NCBI RefSeq assembly: GCF_038443385.1
Contig: NZ_CP151726.1
Span: 6,820,001 to 6,884,000 of the forward strand
Reading direction: 5' to 3'
Length of the DNA: 64,000 nt
Source: Stieleria varia
Lineage (GTDB): Bacteria; Planctomycetota; Planctomycetia; Pirellulales; Pirellulaceae
The notes under the pieces: generated by a model
The model's database searches: none
What the model saw: only the letters and a program-made list of their open reading frames with translations
Told to the model about the DNA's origin: nothing
Shown: positions 18,324 through 26,587 of the stretch, one piece after another
Position numbering within the stretch: the first letter of the stretch is position 1
How the letters are laid out: the number at the start of each line of letters is the position of its first letter
Translations under genes and position numbers: made by a program

Positions 18324-18750
18324 ACCCGCCGTTTGGGAATACAGAGCAGCGTCGGAATAGATAGACTCCGAGTTCTGTGAAGCACCCAGCGAGAAATCCC
18401 ACTATAGCAGCGCCACCACCGTACATGACAGTGAAAATGACGACGGCCGTCGGAGTGTCAATGTATACCTCATCGGGATCGGGCCACGTATCGGTCACCG
18501 AAGTGTATGCGTAGCCGACGGCGATTGTCGCTCCGCCAAAGATCATCATCCAAATGAACGACACTGCTGCTCCCATCCAGATCAATCGTCCATCACGAGT
18601 TGTATCCCGCATCAGACGTTGAGCAAGAGTGAACGTCAGCATCAGGAATGTAGCAAGCGAAAGCGCCCAGACGGGGTGTGTCCGAATCAGCGACATTTGA
18701 ATTGCCGACGCGGTCAGCACAGCAATCGCGAAGGGAAGGCCGAATCGCAT
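18322..18750 (-). CDS. Multi-span membrane protein (cassette gene)
   Basis: The 142-residue product has about four hydrophobic spans: residues 3-20 (FGLPFAIAVLTASAIQMS), 27-45 (VWALSLATFLMLTFTLA), 56-80 (LIWMGAAVSFIWMMIFGGAT) and 100-127 (TAVVIFTVMYGGGAAIVGFL). An acidic loop TWPDPDEVYID separates the last two. It has no family that I recognise. The ATG at 18750 is 27 bases from the hairpin at 18777, and its TAA stop lies in the GGTT end of the attC at 18240-18323. Confidence 0.75.
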   Translation of the reverse strand: MRFGLPFAIAVLTASAIQMSLIRTHPVWALSLATFLMLTFTLAQRLMRDTTRDGRLIWMGAAVSFIWMMIFGGATIAVGYAYTSVTDTWPDPDEVYIDTPTAVVIFTVMYGGGAAIVGFLAGCFTELGVYLFRRCSVFPNGG

Positions 18751-18776
18751 GCAAACGCTTCAATCGGGTAACGAAT

Positions 18777-18828
18777 AACGAATTGCGATCTATGCAGGCA
18801 CAGGACGTGCATGCATAGATAGTGCGTT
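18777..18828 (-). other. 52-bp hairpin at cassette end (short attC-like or IS91 oriIS-like)
   Basis: AAC at 18777 and GTT at 18826 enclose complementary arms gatctatgca and tgcatagat. It is where an attC would be expected (27 bases before the start of the gene at 18750) and it is also the outer end of the IS91-like element. Confidence 0.6.
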
Positions 18829-18884
18829 GAGCTTTGTCGGAGGTTGACGTCCCGCAGGACTTGGATCGGAGCGTCCAATCCGCC

Positions 18885-19202
18885 TCAAAAAGATTCTATC
18901 TCAAACGACACTCCTGGTGTCAAACCGAAGAGGTACATCTGGATCGCTTTTGCCGGTTCCGGCCCCATTTCCTTTGCGACTTCTACCTGCGTTTCCAGGT
19001 ACCAGTCGTAATCATCCGAAAAGTAGTGTGCCGTCCAGAACTCGCGGTGCGACTCCCGCTGACGCTCCGCGTACCACTCCGGACACGTCTCACTCTCCCG
19101 CCAAAACAACTCCTTCCATGTCGGTTTGGGCGTCTCACACACCAAGCTTAGCTCGATGCTGCCGCAGTGCGCACACTCGGGCAACGATGGAGCAAACTCC
19201 AT
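18885..19202 (-). pseudogene. IS91-like transposase, C-terminal remnant
   Basis: About 105 codons are close to the end of the full transposase at 26588: SLPECAHCGSIELSLVCETP, TWKELFWRESETCPEWYAER and the terminal TPGVSFEIESF occur in both. Everything N-terminal is missing; the sequence changes abruptly at about 19205 into dispersed repeats. With the shared 5' segment at 19981-20178 it marks a decayed relative of the element at 26.5-29.4 kb. Confidence 0.85.
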
Positions 19203-19980
19203 CCGGCCTTGTGCCGGTGGTGAATCGACTGACCGGCTACCACGTAGCAGCGTCTCTCCGAGACGCTACCCCAACGAGCGCAGCGAGCAGTCACGCCGCC
19301 ATACACAATCTCGTTTAACGCCAAGCCGCAGGCGTAATCGAATCCGCCGACACAACCAAAAACCATCGCCCAACCCACCAACCTCGTTTAACGCCGAGCC
19401 GCAGGCGCAATCGAATCCGCCGACAAAACCGAACCCCATCGCCCATACCACCAATCTCGTTTAACGCACAGCCGCAGGCGTAGGCGAATCCGCCGACACA
19501 ACCGAAAACCATCGCCCAACCCACCAATCTCGTTTAACGCACAGCCGCAGGCGCAATCGAATCCGCCGACAAAACCGAACCCCATCGCCCAACCCACCAA
19601 CCTCGTTTAACGCCAATACCGTTCAATGTTCGTAGGAGACACGTGGGGCAGGTTTGCAACCTGCCGACGCTCCAGGAACGAATGCCCGCATTTTCATAGT
19701 TTCTGCTGCACCTTCGGCAGGTTACAAACCTGCCCCACTTGGAACATTGAACGGTATTGCGTTTAACGCACAGCCGCAGGCGCAATCGAATCCGCCGACA
19801 CAACCGAGCCCCATCGCCCAAACCACCAATCTCGTTTAACGCACAGCCGCAGGCGTAGGCGAATCCGCCGACACAACCGAAAACCATCGCCCAACCCATC
19901 AGCATCAGCACAGCAAAGTCGCCGTTCATGCAACACGACGCCCTAGACCGCGAAGTCGGTCACAGCAGGCAGCCACCGAT
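19203..19980. repeat. 73-bp tandem repeats and a nested palindrome
   Basis: Units containing ctcgtttaacgc start at about 19310, 19383, 19456, 19529, 19602 and 19832, a period of 73, each carrying agccgcaggcg and atccgccgacaaaacc. Between 19610 and 19760 a palindrome intervenes (aataccgttcaatgttc ... gaacattgaacggtatt with ggggcaggtt arms). No convincing gene: the long minus-strand frames are a by-product of the 73-base repetition. Confidence 0.85.
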
Positions 19981-20178
19981 TGCGCCCAAGCGGCGGGCGA
20001 AAGAAGGTGCGGTGTGCGAATGCAAGAAGAAGCACAATCAACGCTTGAAGTTGGTTGGCAAGGATGCCAATGCCTCCTTCCCCGCAAGGATGCGTACTCC
20101 TGACTTGCCCCAACGGACGATCAGTAACCCGCTGCCAGACTCTTCACGAATTCAACCAACAGAGACCCGATTAAGTTC
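19981..20178 (-). repeat. Cassette segment shared with 29216-29410
   Basis: Almost 200 bases match 29216-29410 (for example gcacaatcaacgcttgaagt and gttcaac at the end). In both places it forms the start of a cassette, next to the attC at its right, and IS91-like sequence follows. Confidence 0.9.
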
Positions 20179-20261
20179 AACGGTTGCGATGACCGGGCGG
20201 CGGCGATCGATCATCCACTTCAAAAAACACGACTCCGCGGCTCCGTGTCCATCGCGTGGCT
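20179..20261 (-). other. attC: attC site, right core mutated
   Basis: 83 bp from AAC at 20179; the right end reads GGCT instead of GGTT. Arms ccgggcggcggcgatcg and cgactccgcggctccg resemble the site at 36140. Confidence 0.7.
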
Positions 20262-20307
20262 CCCCGCATTCGCCAAGCGACGCTTACCAGTGGCAAGGTC
20301 TGTCGCT

Positions 20308-20724
20308 TCATTTTATCATCACAATGTCCACGTCGCTTGCCCAGTATGCGTCAAGCAAATTGGGGTGCAGCAACGAGAGGTCACTCTTGATCTCAACGCG
20401 ATCGCCAACCGAGATCGAAGACAATTCGTCGCAGTTCGGCTCCGAGCCATCCAGCGCGATGCGAATGGCTGAATGGCCGTTAGTCAATTCTATTCCGTCG
20501 TACCAAACATCGTACATCCCATCCTCGCCGTCCGTGTACATGATGTTGCCCAAGTTGACGGCCGTTTCCTGCACGGTGTAGATGCTCTCCGAGGTTCGCG
20601 AGCATCCCGCAAGTGAAAACAACAAGAGGATCGGGACGGATAGGACCACGCAAATGACGCAAGACCGCGAAGCTAGAAAGGTATGTTTCGCGTCGGATTC
20701 GACTTTGCACGTGCGAGGGGGCAT
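20308..20724 (-). CDS. Predicted lipoprotein (cassette gene)
   Basis: The 138-residue product has a long leader with a hydrophobic stretch VICVVLSVPILLLFSLAGC, ending in the lipobox LAGC at about residue 41, so a later start may be used. The mature part is acidic and begins SRTSESIYTVQETAVN; it includes SISVGDRVEIKSDLSLLH, which could be a small beta-barrel. No family is recognised. The ATG at 20724 is 18 bases after the attC boundary; the stop is 46 bases before the next attC. Confidence 0.7.
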   Translation of the reverse strand: MPPRTCKVESDAKHTFLASRSCVICVVLSVPILLLFSLAGCSRTSESIYTVQETAVNLGNIMYTDGEDGMYDVWYDGIELTNGHSAIRIALDGSEPNCDELSSISVGDRVEIKSDLSLLHPNLLDAYWASDVDIVMIK

Positions 20725-20741
20725 GACTCTGTCAGTCGGGG

Positions 20742-20824
20742 AGCGGCACGCGTCACCGGGTACGTGCGAAAGATTCTCAATTCCAAAACCGGCCGACTCG
20801 CGGACTCCGGTGCACGCGATGGTT
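20742..20824 (-). other. attC: attC site, left core mutated
   Basis: 83 bp; the left end reads AGC in place of AAC (gagcgg). Arms gcgtcaccggg and ccggtgcacgc pair with an extra base. GGTT at 20821. Confidence 0.75.
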
Positions 20825-20832
20825 CCCCGCAG

Positions 20833-21522
20833 TCACCCCATGCCGAGGTCTTCGATAAACCTTGCCGTCAGGACAACCTCGGAACCGTCTACACCAAGTG
20901 TGTCCACGACAATGGGGCGCAGTTCGTCGAGTATCGCATGATCCGAATCAAGATGCAATTGTTTTGTCGCCGCAGTGATGCCTGTCATGCGTCTGGCGAC
21001 TGCACCAAAGGTCGTGAGCGTGTCTGGCGGATAGGTGCGAAAACGCACGGTAGCGAGATGTAGTATCAACGTCGCGACCGCCGCAAGAACAAGTGTGAGC
21101 GGTAGTATTTCGATGTCAACTGCGGCGGCAACGGTCACCGCCAACACGATCGCGGTACAAACGAGGACGACGAGCACCTTTCGTAGTGTTGGATGACGGC
21201 GTAGCGATGGCGGAGCAGAGCCCAGAATATCGGTCAAACGCTTCCAAAGGCGTCGACGCTGTGTTGGATTCAGCACATCAACGACGCGTGTTCGACTGCG
21301 TATGCGAAGGGTTTGGTTTGTTGCGAGTTCGCGAACGCAGGATCGAAGCTGCAGGAAAGACTTCAAAGTCGGGCACGACGCAAGGTGAGCGGCCTGAATC
21401 CGAGATCGAATTAACGAAACCAGATCGCCAACGGTGCGAACATGCTCCGCTTCCGTGTTTTGGATCGCAATGCCGAAGTGGTCTTCGACATCCATTACGA
21501 GTTCAACAGCGTCGAGTCCCAT
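20833..21522 (-). CDS. Membrane protein with split, permuted acyl-carrier-protein-like domain (cassette gene)
   Basis: The 229-residue product begins MGLDAVELVMDVEDHFGIAI with RTVGDLVSLI after it, i.e. the second half of an acyl carrier protein. It ends with IVVDTLGVDGSEVV and ARFIEDLGMG, i.e. the first half of such a domain, breaking exactly where DLGxDSL would continue. Between them lie two membrane spans (VLVVLVCTAIVLAVTVAAA and LPLTLVLAAVATLILHLA). The phosphopantetheine serine is replaced by alanine (GLDAVE). The halves could fold together as a permuted ACP-like module. ATG at 21522, 14 bases from the attC boundary. Function unknown. Confidence 0.75.
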   Translation of the reverse strand: MGLDAVELVMDVEDHFGIAIQNTEAEHVRTVGDLVSLIRSRIQAAHLASCPTLKSFLQLRSCVRELATNQTLRIRSRTRVVDVLNPTQRRRLWKRLTDILGSAPPSLRRHPTLRKVLVVLVCTAIVLAVTVAAAVDIEILPLTLVLAAVATLILHLATVRFRTYPPDTLTTFGAVARRMTGITAATKQLHLDSDHAILDELRPIVVDTLGVDGSEVVLTARFIEDLGMG

Positions 21523-21535
21523 GATTCAATCGAGG

Positions 21536-21617
21536 AACGCCTGCCGTAACCGGGCACAAACGGAAGGCTTTGTTTTCAGTTGCCGCTTGAATGAGTGCTC
21601 CGGTTCACGGCTTCGTT
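21536..21617 (-). other. attC: attC site
   Basis: 82 bp, AAC to GTT; almost identical to the site at 29411-29492, although the adjoining genes differ. Confidence 0.85.
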
Positions 21618-21787
21618 ATGTGCCCCTGCGCCGAGAATCGACGCCAACGCGGTTAGTGAAGTTCGAGGTTTGTAATTACGGACTCACTGTAGGACGCAAT
21701 CACGCCTATGTCCAGTGCCGTGACGTCTTGGTCCCGAAAGCCATCGGAATCGCCAACGGCCACGGTTTTGCTGCCGAGTAACCTTAG
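21618..21787. other. Unassigned part of a cassette
   Basis: About 170 bases between an attC and the 3' end of the gene at 21788; no attC or gene is recognised. Confidence 0.4.
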
Positions 21788-22072
21788 TTATTCAGCTAGC
21801 TGCTCTGGTGCGAGAGTGTTAACGTGAATGGTGTCGAGCGTGATCTGAAGGGAGTCAGGATCGGCAGTTACGGAAATGAGACCAAGTTCAGGAGTTATCA
21901 ATAGCTCGTAGTCAGCGTACTCAAGAATCTGGCGGGATACCGGGTGCGTTGGTGTGTCACCGATCGTGGACTCGCGGGTGGGTCTACCGAGCGCCGCCAC
22001 AATGTCATCTTTCGATGTGCCAAATGGAAGGCGGGGGAGTCCTTTGTTGATGATGAGGTCTATAGTCGGCAT
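21788..22072 (-). CDS. Small hypothetical protein (cassette gene)
   Basis: The 94-residue product starts MPTIDLIINKGLPRLPFGTS and contains KDDIVAALGRPTRES, EYADYELLITPELGLISVTA and ends NTLAPEQLAE. The G-x-s-x-x-D-V-x-x-x-L-G-x-P pattern is typical of small proteins of cassette and immunity regions that begin with a short strand and a helix. The ATG at 22072 is 48 bases from the attC at 22120. The longer upstream frame runs into the group II intron and is not used. No signal peptide. Confidence 0.65.
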   Translation of the reverse strand: MPTIDLIINKGLPRLPFGTSKDDIVAALGRPTRESTIGDTPTHPVSRQILEYADYELLITPELGLISVTADPDSLQITLDTIHVNTLAPEQLAE

Positions 22073-22119
22073 ACGCGAAACATTGGCGGAGAGAGTCTGC
22101 GCCCGGAGCCTTGGCACAT

Positions 22120-22192
22120 AACGACAGCCGTCACCGAGCCGCCGGAGAAACGCTCTCCATTGGCAAACCGCGCGATCGGCGGCTTCGTGTGC
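22120..22192 (-). other. attC: attC site interrupted by a group II intron
   Basis: AAC at 22120 and arms ccgtcaccgagccgccgg / cggcggcttcgtgtgca match other sites, but the expected GGTT end is missing: after about 22192 group II intron sequence starts. Confidence 0.75.
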
Positions 22193-23385
22193 AGTACGCC
22201 CAACATGGGCGTGATCTTGTGGGGTGAAAGTCCCCTGTACTGAGTTCCGGTAACTTCCAGTAGGAGACAGGATACCAAATGTAAATCCGAAAGAAGAGAG
22301 TACGAGGCCCTGTCTCCAAGATGCCCGGCAACTGCGCACAAGGTGACAAACCGTGGGGAGGAAGCCTGCGGATGTGCTCTTAAAGATGGCTCTGACCTGA
22401 GGAACGTGCGGTTCGACGAGAACTGAATCGGACAGAATTCCCACGGCTACTCGTGCCGTCCACATCCACGCCAAGACCCGTCAGGTTCGCGCGCAGCATG
22501 CAGCAACGTGGTACAGAAATCACATTGAGGCCGATGACCCTAGGTGAGCTGGCTGCTGACAGCGAAACCGAACCGGAAAAGCAGGGCACAGGTAGATGTG
22601 GCCCAACAAGCAATGAATACAGTGACGGAAACAGATCACGTGTCCGTGAAAAACCGATGCCCCCCATCGACCAAACGGACGTCCCTTATTTGGGGAGGGC
22701 TTCATCCTGTGCCCGCTAGTAGAGCTTGCTCCAACGCGGGGTGGGCCGTGGTAACACGAACCCAAGATCGAAGTCGGCAGCAGAAGGCATAGGAGTGATC
22801 CGCCGAGTCCAACGGCGACACAAAGGCCTGAACGTCACAAGACAAGGAACGAACCACCGATGAACTCTGATGTTTCCTCGCTCTCCATCCGGGCTTGGCC
22901 CGGTGGAAGCAAGACTGATGAGCTACAAAGAAGCGGTCGATTCTCTTGGCTCCCCTCCGGCCTCGTGCCGGTGGAAGCAAGCACGATCACTGGGCATCTC
23001 AAGTCGCGTTGGCCCCTTTGCCACTGGCACGAGGCCAGTGGGGAGATGGGGTTCGATTGGCCTGCGGTGCCGTAGCCAGTCAGTCGGATTCACCACCGGC
23101 ACGAGGCCGGTTGGAGTCTGGTCAAATCGAACGAATGGTAACAGCTATGCAGACGACTTCGTGATTTTCACGAAGACGGAAGCGGCGGCGCAACGTGTGT
23201 ACGCGAGCACCGAACGCTTCTTGACCGACCGATTGAAGTTGACCGTCAACCACGACAAGAGCAACATCCGCAAAACGGATGGGCTTGACTACGTGGGCTA
23301 CGAGTTTCGTGGTTTTGGCGGCCAAACTCGCGTGAGCGAGAAGAAGCTCTTGGCATTCAAGAAACGTGTCTGCGGAATGCAACAA
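22190..23385 (+). mobile_element. Truncated group II intron in an attC site
   Basis: The stretch begins with a hairpin (acgcccaacatgggcgt) and ggggtgaaagtcccc, a typical start of bacterial group II intron domain I, and continues with intron-like sequence up to about 22860. From 22861 to 23140 dispersed palindromes of the gcctcgtgccggtgg type interrupt it. A reverse transcriptase fragment follows at 23147. Domain V was not found, so the 3' end is lost. Group IIC introns are known to target attC sites, which fits the place. Confidence 0.72.
23147..23385 (+). pseudogene. Group II intron reverse transcriptase fragment
   Basis: The translated fragment reads NSYADDFVIFTKTEAAAQRV at its start, containing the catalytic YADD box of reverse transcriptases, and continues with LKLTVNHDKSNIRKTDGLDY and VGYEFRGFGG, the usual following motifs in intron-encoded proteins. 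The N-terminal domains and the C-terminal maturase and endonuclease parts are absent. It ends abruptly in the 3' half of a gene-less cassette copy at about 23400. Confidence 0.85.
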
Positions 23386-23399
23386 AGCCCCCCTTCCCT

Positions 23400-23545
23400 T
23401 TTTCTCGTCCGATCTCACGCACAACAGTTCGGCGAGAGGACGCATTGCCGAAGTCAACAACATGCTGTCGGCCCCAAAATCTGAAAACTCATTCGATTAG
23501 TCGATCGCTACATCGACACGCAACAATCCAGCACTGTGACGACAG
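23400..23545 (-). repeat. Partial copy of the gene-less cassette
   Basis: Matches the attI-proximal part of the gene-less cassette (blocks cagttcggcgagaggacgca and catgctgtcggcccc), joined on its left to the intron fragment. Confidence 0.85.
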
Positions 23546-23628
23546 AACGTCAGACATCACGGGGCACGGAGAGTAAACTATCCATTGCAAGAAACGCCGC
23601 AAGCCGTCCTCCCGTGCATGTCATTGTT
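23546..23628 (-). other. attC: attC site
   Basis: 83 bp, AAC to TGTT; arms cacggggcacgg and ccgtcctcccgtg; similar in type to 30875 and 31816. Overlaps the stop of the gene at 23621. Confidence 0.85.
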
Positions 23629-24466
23629 CTGCCTCGCGTTCAAGGACGTTGATCTTCTGTCCGCACCTAGTGTGCATCCCATCGACGAAGGAAAACAGAT
23701 CTGCCGGTGAAAATCGGTTGCCGCAATTTGGGCACTGGATAAAGCCACCCTTGTTCTTGCGTGCGTCAAGTACGGGTATGGAATCATCAATGCGTTGCAA
23801 CCACGCAGCTTCCGCGTCGAAGCAACCTTTGCATGATATCAGAATGGTCTCTGTGGCAGGAATGCCTGACCAGGGAAATGAGACTCGTGATTCATGGAGC
23901 CATGCGTCAACGTCACGGTCGCGATATGCATCGAACATAGAATGGCGTTTGCGGTCGTGTTCGGCGACCGGAACGTCATGTAGCACGCAATGCGCCGGAT
24001 AGGGAGATAGCGCAAGATCAGAGTTGTTAATCCGAAACGGGAAGTGAAGCCAAGGAAGAACTCGTACTCCGTCATCAGAGACACTCCACTGTGCTTCAAG
24101 ATACCGAACCGGTGCTCGAACGATGGCCGACCATGTGACAGAAGGAAACGTGAGTACGTCCCCGTGTTCAGGGTCAACCGCAGCAAAACATTCGAGCTTG
24201 GGAATCCAGCAGAACAAGCCTTCAGGGTCGTAGTCAGAGGATTCAGCAACCAGATCAACGACGTCGATGTGGTACATGCCGTCAAACAGCTGAAACGGGT
24301 CGTCAAGAATGGATTGGCAGCCAGGAAACGTCGTAATAGTCGTCAGCGCAAGTTGGCCAGCCGTTTTGAGCGTGATCTTACCGATCGAAGATCGACGCAG
24401 TCGCCAAAACGAGAACTGGAATCCACTGCGGAGTGCGTCCAGGCAATCTTGAGGAACGTTTTCCAT
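23621..24466 (-). CDS. Hypothetical protein with C-terminal zinc-ribbon-like motif (cassette gene)
   Basis: The 281-residue product has no signal peptide. It starts MENVPQDCLDALRSGFQFSF and near the C-terminus contains FIQCPNCGNRFSPADLF with a further cysteine in HTRCGQK, so a zinc ribbon of type CxxC plus one or two ligands is possible; an earlier pair of cysteines occurs in ILISCKGCFDAE. The middle region (LLPWLHFPFRIN-like, aromatic) has no known family. The ATG at 24466 is 32 bases from the attC boundary; the stop lies in the next attC. Confidence 0.7.
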   Translation of the reverse strand: MENVPQDCLDALRSGFQFSFWRLRRSSIGKITLKTAGQLALTTITTFPGCQSILDDPFQLFDGMYHIDVVDLVAESSDYDPEGLFCWIPKLECFAAVDPEHGDVLTFPSVTWSAIVRAPVRYLEAQWSVSDDGVRVLPWLHFPFRINNSDLALSPYPAHCVLHDVPVAEHDRKRHSMFDAYRDRDVDAWLHESRVSFPWSGIPATETILISCKGCFDAEAAWLQRIDDSIPVLDARKNKGGFIQCPNCGNRFSPADLFSFVDGMHTRCGQKINVLEREAEQ

Positions 24467-24497
24467 GCGTTGACGATCGAACTCACATCAGTGGCAG

Positions 24498-24580
24498 AAC
24501 GCTAGTGATCACGGGGCCGGAACCAGTGATCTAACCATTTCGAAACGCACGCAAGTCCGGCTCCCGTGCATCACCTTGTT
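24498..24580 (-). other. attC: attC site
   Basis: 83 bp, AAC at 24498 and TTGTT at the right end; arms gatcacggggccgg and ccggctcccgtgcatc pair. Confidence 0.85.
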
Positions 24581-24601
24581 CTACGCTTCCGAGGTTCGAG
24601 G

Positions 24602-24949
24602 ATGTGCGATTGCTATTGGGACAACCCGCCGACGTTTTACGAGTGCCGAACGGTCAAAGGCCGCAAGGAACACAAGTGCAGCGAGTGTCTGCGTGTGATT
24701 GAAAAAGGCGAGCATCACGAATATGCAAAGGGACTGTGGGAAGGCGACTTCTCGGATTTCAGGACGTGTAAAACGTGTTGCGATATGCGAGACGAGATCA
24801 AGTTGACGTGCTACTGTCACGGACAAATGATGGATGAACTGGACGAACGAGACTATCCAGGCGTGGTATCGGTTGCGGCGTTTTTGGAGCGTCGGCGTCA
24901 AAACTGGGATCGGTTGTACGGCAAGAATCGCCAATTGGCGAATGCGTAG
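24602..24949 (+). CDS. Cysteine-rich small protein, gene inverted within its cassette
   Basis: This is the only clear gene of the array on the + strand. The 115-residue product starts MCDCYWDNPPTFYECRTVKG, followed by EHKCSECLRVIEKGEHHEY, FRTCKTCCDMRDEI and CYCHGQMM, about ten cysteines in CxxC pairs, so it probably binds zinc. The ATG at 24602 lies 22 bases after the GTT of the attC at 24580, and the stop ends against the AAC of the next attC at 24950. The gene would not be read from the integron promoter and needs its own. Confidence 0.8.
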   Translation: MCDCYWDNPPTFYECRTVKGRKEHKCSECLRVIEKGEHHEYAKGLWEGDFSDFRTCKTCCDMRDEIKLTCYCHGQMMDELDERDYPGVVSVAAFLERRRQNWDRLYGKNRQLANA

Positions 24950-25032
24950 AACGACAGCGATCACCTAGTCGCCGCGAAAAATCTATGATTCAAATTCGCG
25001 GCCGACCGGCGACTTAGGTGCATCGCTTGGTT
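24950..25032 (-). other. attC: attC site
   Basis: 83 bp, AAC to GGTT; arms cacctagtcgccgcgaa and ttcgcggccgaccggcgact pair with several unpaired bases. The stop at 24983 of the next gene is inside it. Confidence 0.85.
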
Positions 25033-25522
25033 CGTCCAATTCGTCGCCCTCCGGTGTGAAATCAGCAGACCAACGCTCCGCATCTGCCCAACCTGCACTG
25101 ACCTCGTTCACAAGTTCGCCCGTTTTAGGATGCCGAAACTCCTTGCCACCAGACAGAGCAACGATACCAAAACTGCCACATTCTAAGCAGCGTGGCGGAT
25201 TCGATCTAGTGTTTCTCCACTCGATTCTTTTTTCAATCTCAGCAATTCTAATCGCAATGGGTTGGCCATTTGAGACGAAATTCCAAATCTGAATCGTCTC
25301 TGAGTCACCGGATTTCGTTTTCTCTAGCTCGCTTCTCAACGAAGCGATTGAAGGTATTTCTTCTGCAACAACAAACCTGTCGCATTTGTGGCACCAAGCT
25401 GCAACTTGCAGGATATGCAGTTTGCTACCATCAGCAAAACGGTAGTCAATGAAGGCGGAAAACAGCACCCATTCTTCGCGTCCGGACACCTGAAGCTTGT
25501 ATTGAGTGTATCCACGTCCCAT
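24983..25522 (-). CDS. Hypothetical protein with two CxxC pairs (cassette gene)
   Basis: The 179-residue product starts MGRGYTQYKLQVSGREEWVL. Two cysteine pairs, AAWCHKCDRFVV near residue 45 and PPRCLECGSFGIV near 113, could together hold a zinc ion. The end (PKSPVGREFES) is encoded within the attC, so the stop is 47 bases beyond the attC boundary. The ATG at 25522 is 20 bases from the previous attC; the longer frame to 25570 would start inside it. No family is recognised. Confidence 0.7.
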   Translation of the reverse strand: MGRGYTQYKLQVSGREEWVLFSAFIDYRFADGSKLHILQVAAWCHKCDRFVVAEEIPSIASLRSELEKTKSGDSETIQIWNFVSNGQPIAIRIAEIEKRIEWRNTRSNPPRCLECGSFGIVALSGGKEFRHPKTGELVNEVSAGWADAERWSADFTPEGDELDEPSDAPKSPVGREFES

Positions 25523-25541
25523 CAAGCAATTCTCATGGACG

Positions 25542-26444
<903 letters not shown>

Positions 26445-26478
26445 TGCATATCACGTGGTGACGCGAGTGGCAAAATAA

Positions 26479-26530
26479 AACGAATTGCGATCTATGCAGG
26501 CACAGGACGTGCATGCATAGATCGGGCGTT
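26479..26530 (-). other. 52-bp hairpin at cassette end (short attC-like or IS91 oriIS-like)
   Basis: Same element as 18777-18828: AAC, arms gatctatgca and tgcatagatc, GTT. It separates the IS91-like element from the DUF2310 gene by the spacing expected for an attC. Confidence 0.6.
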
Positions 26531-26587
26531 GAGCTTTGTCGGAGGTTGACGTCCCGTAGGACTTGGATCGGAGCGTCCAATCCACCC

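Noticed and set aside
19148-19929. Several overlapping minus-strand frames with repeated GGLGDGF-like peptides
   Set aside because: They come from the 73-bp tandem repeat read in all frames.
22380-22792. Short frames on both strands in the group II intron region
   Set aside because: The region reads as structured intron RNA; none of the frames resembles a protein.
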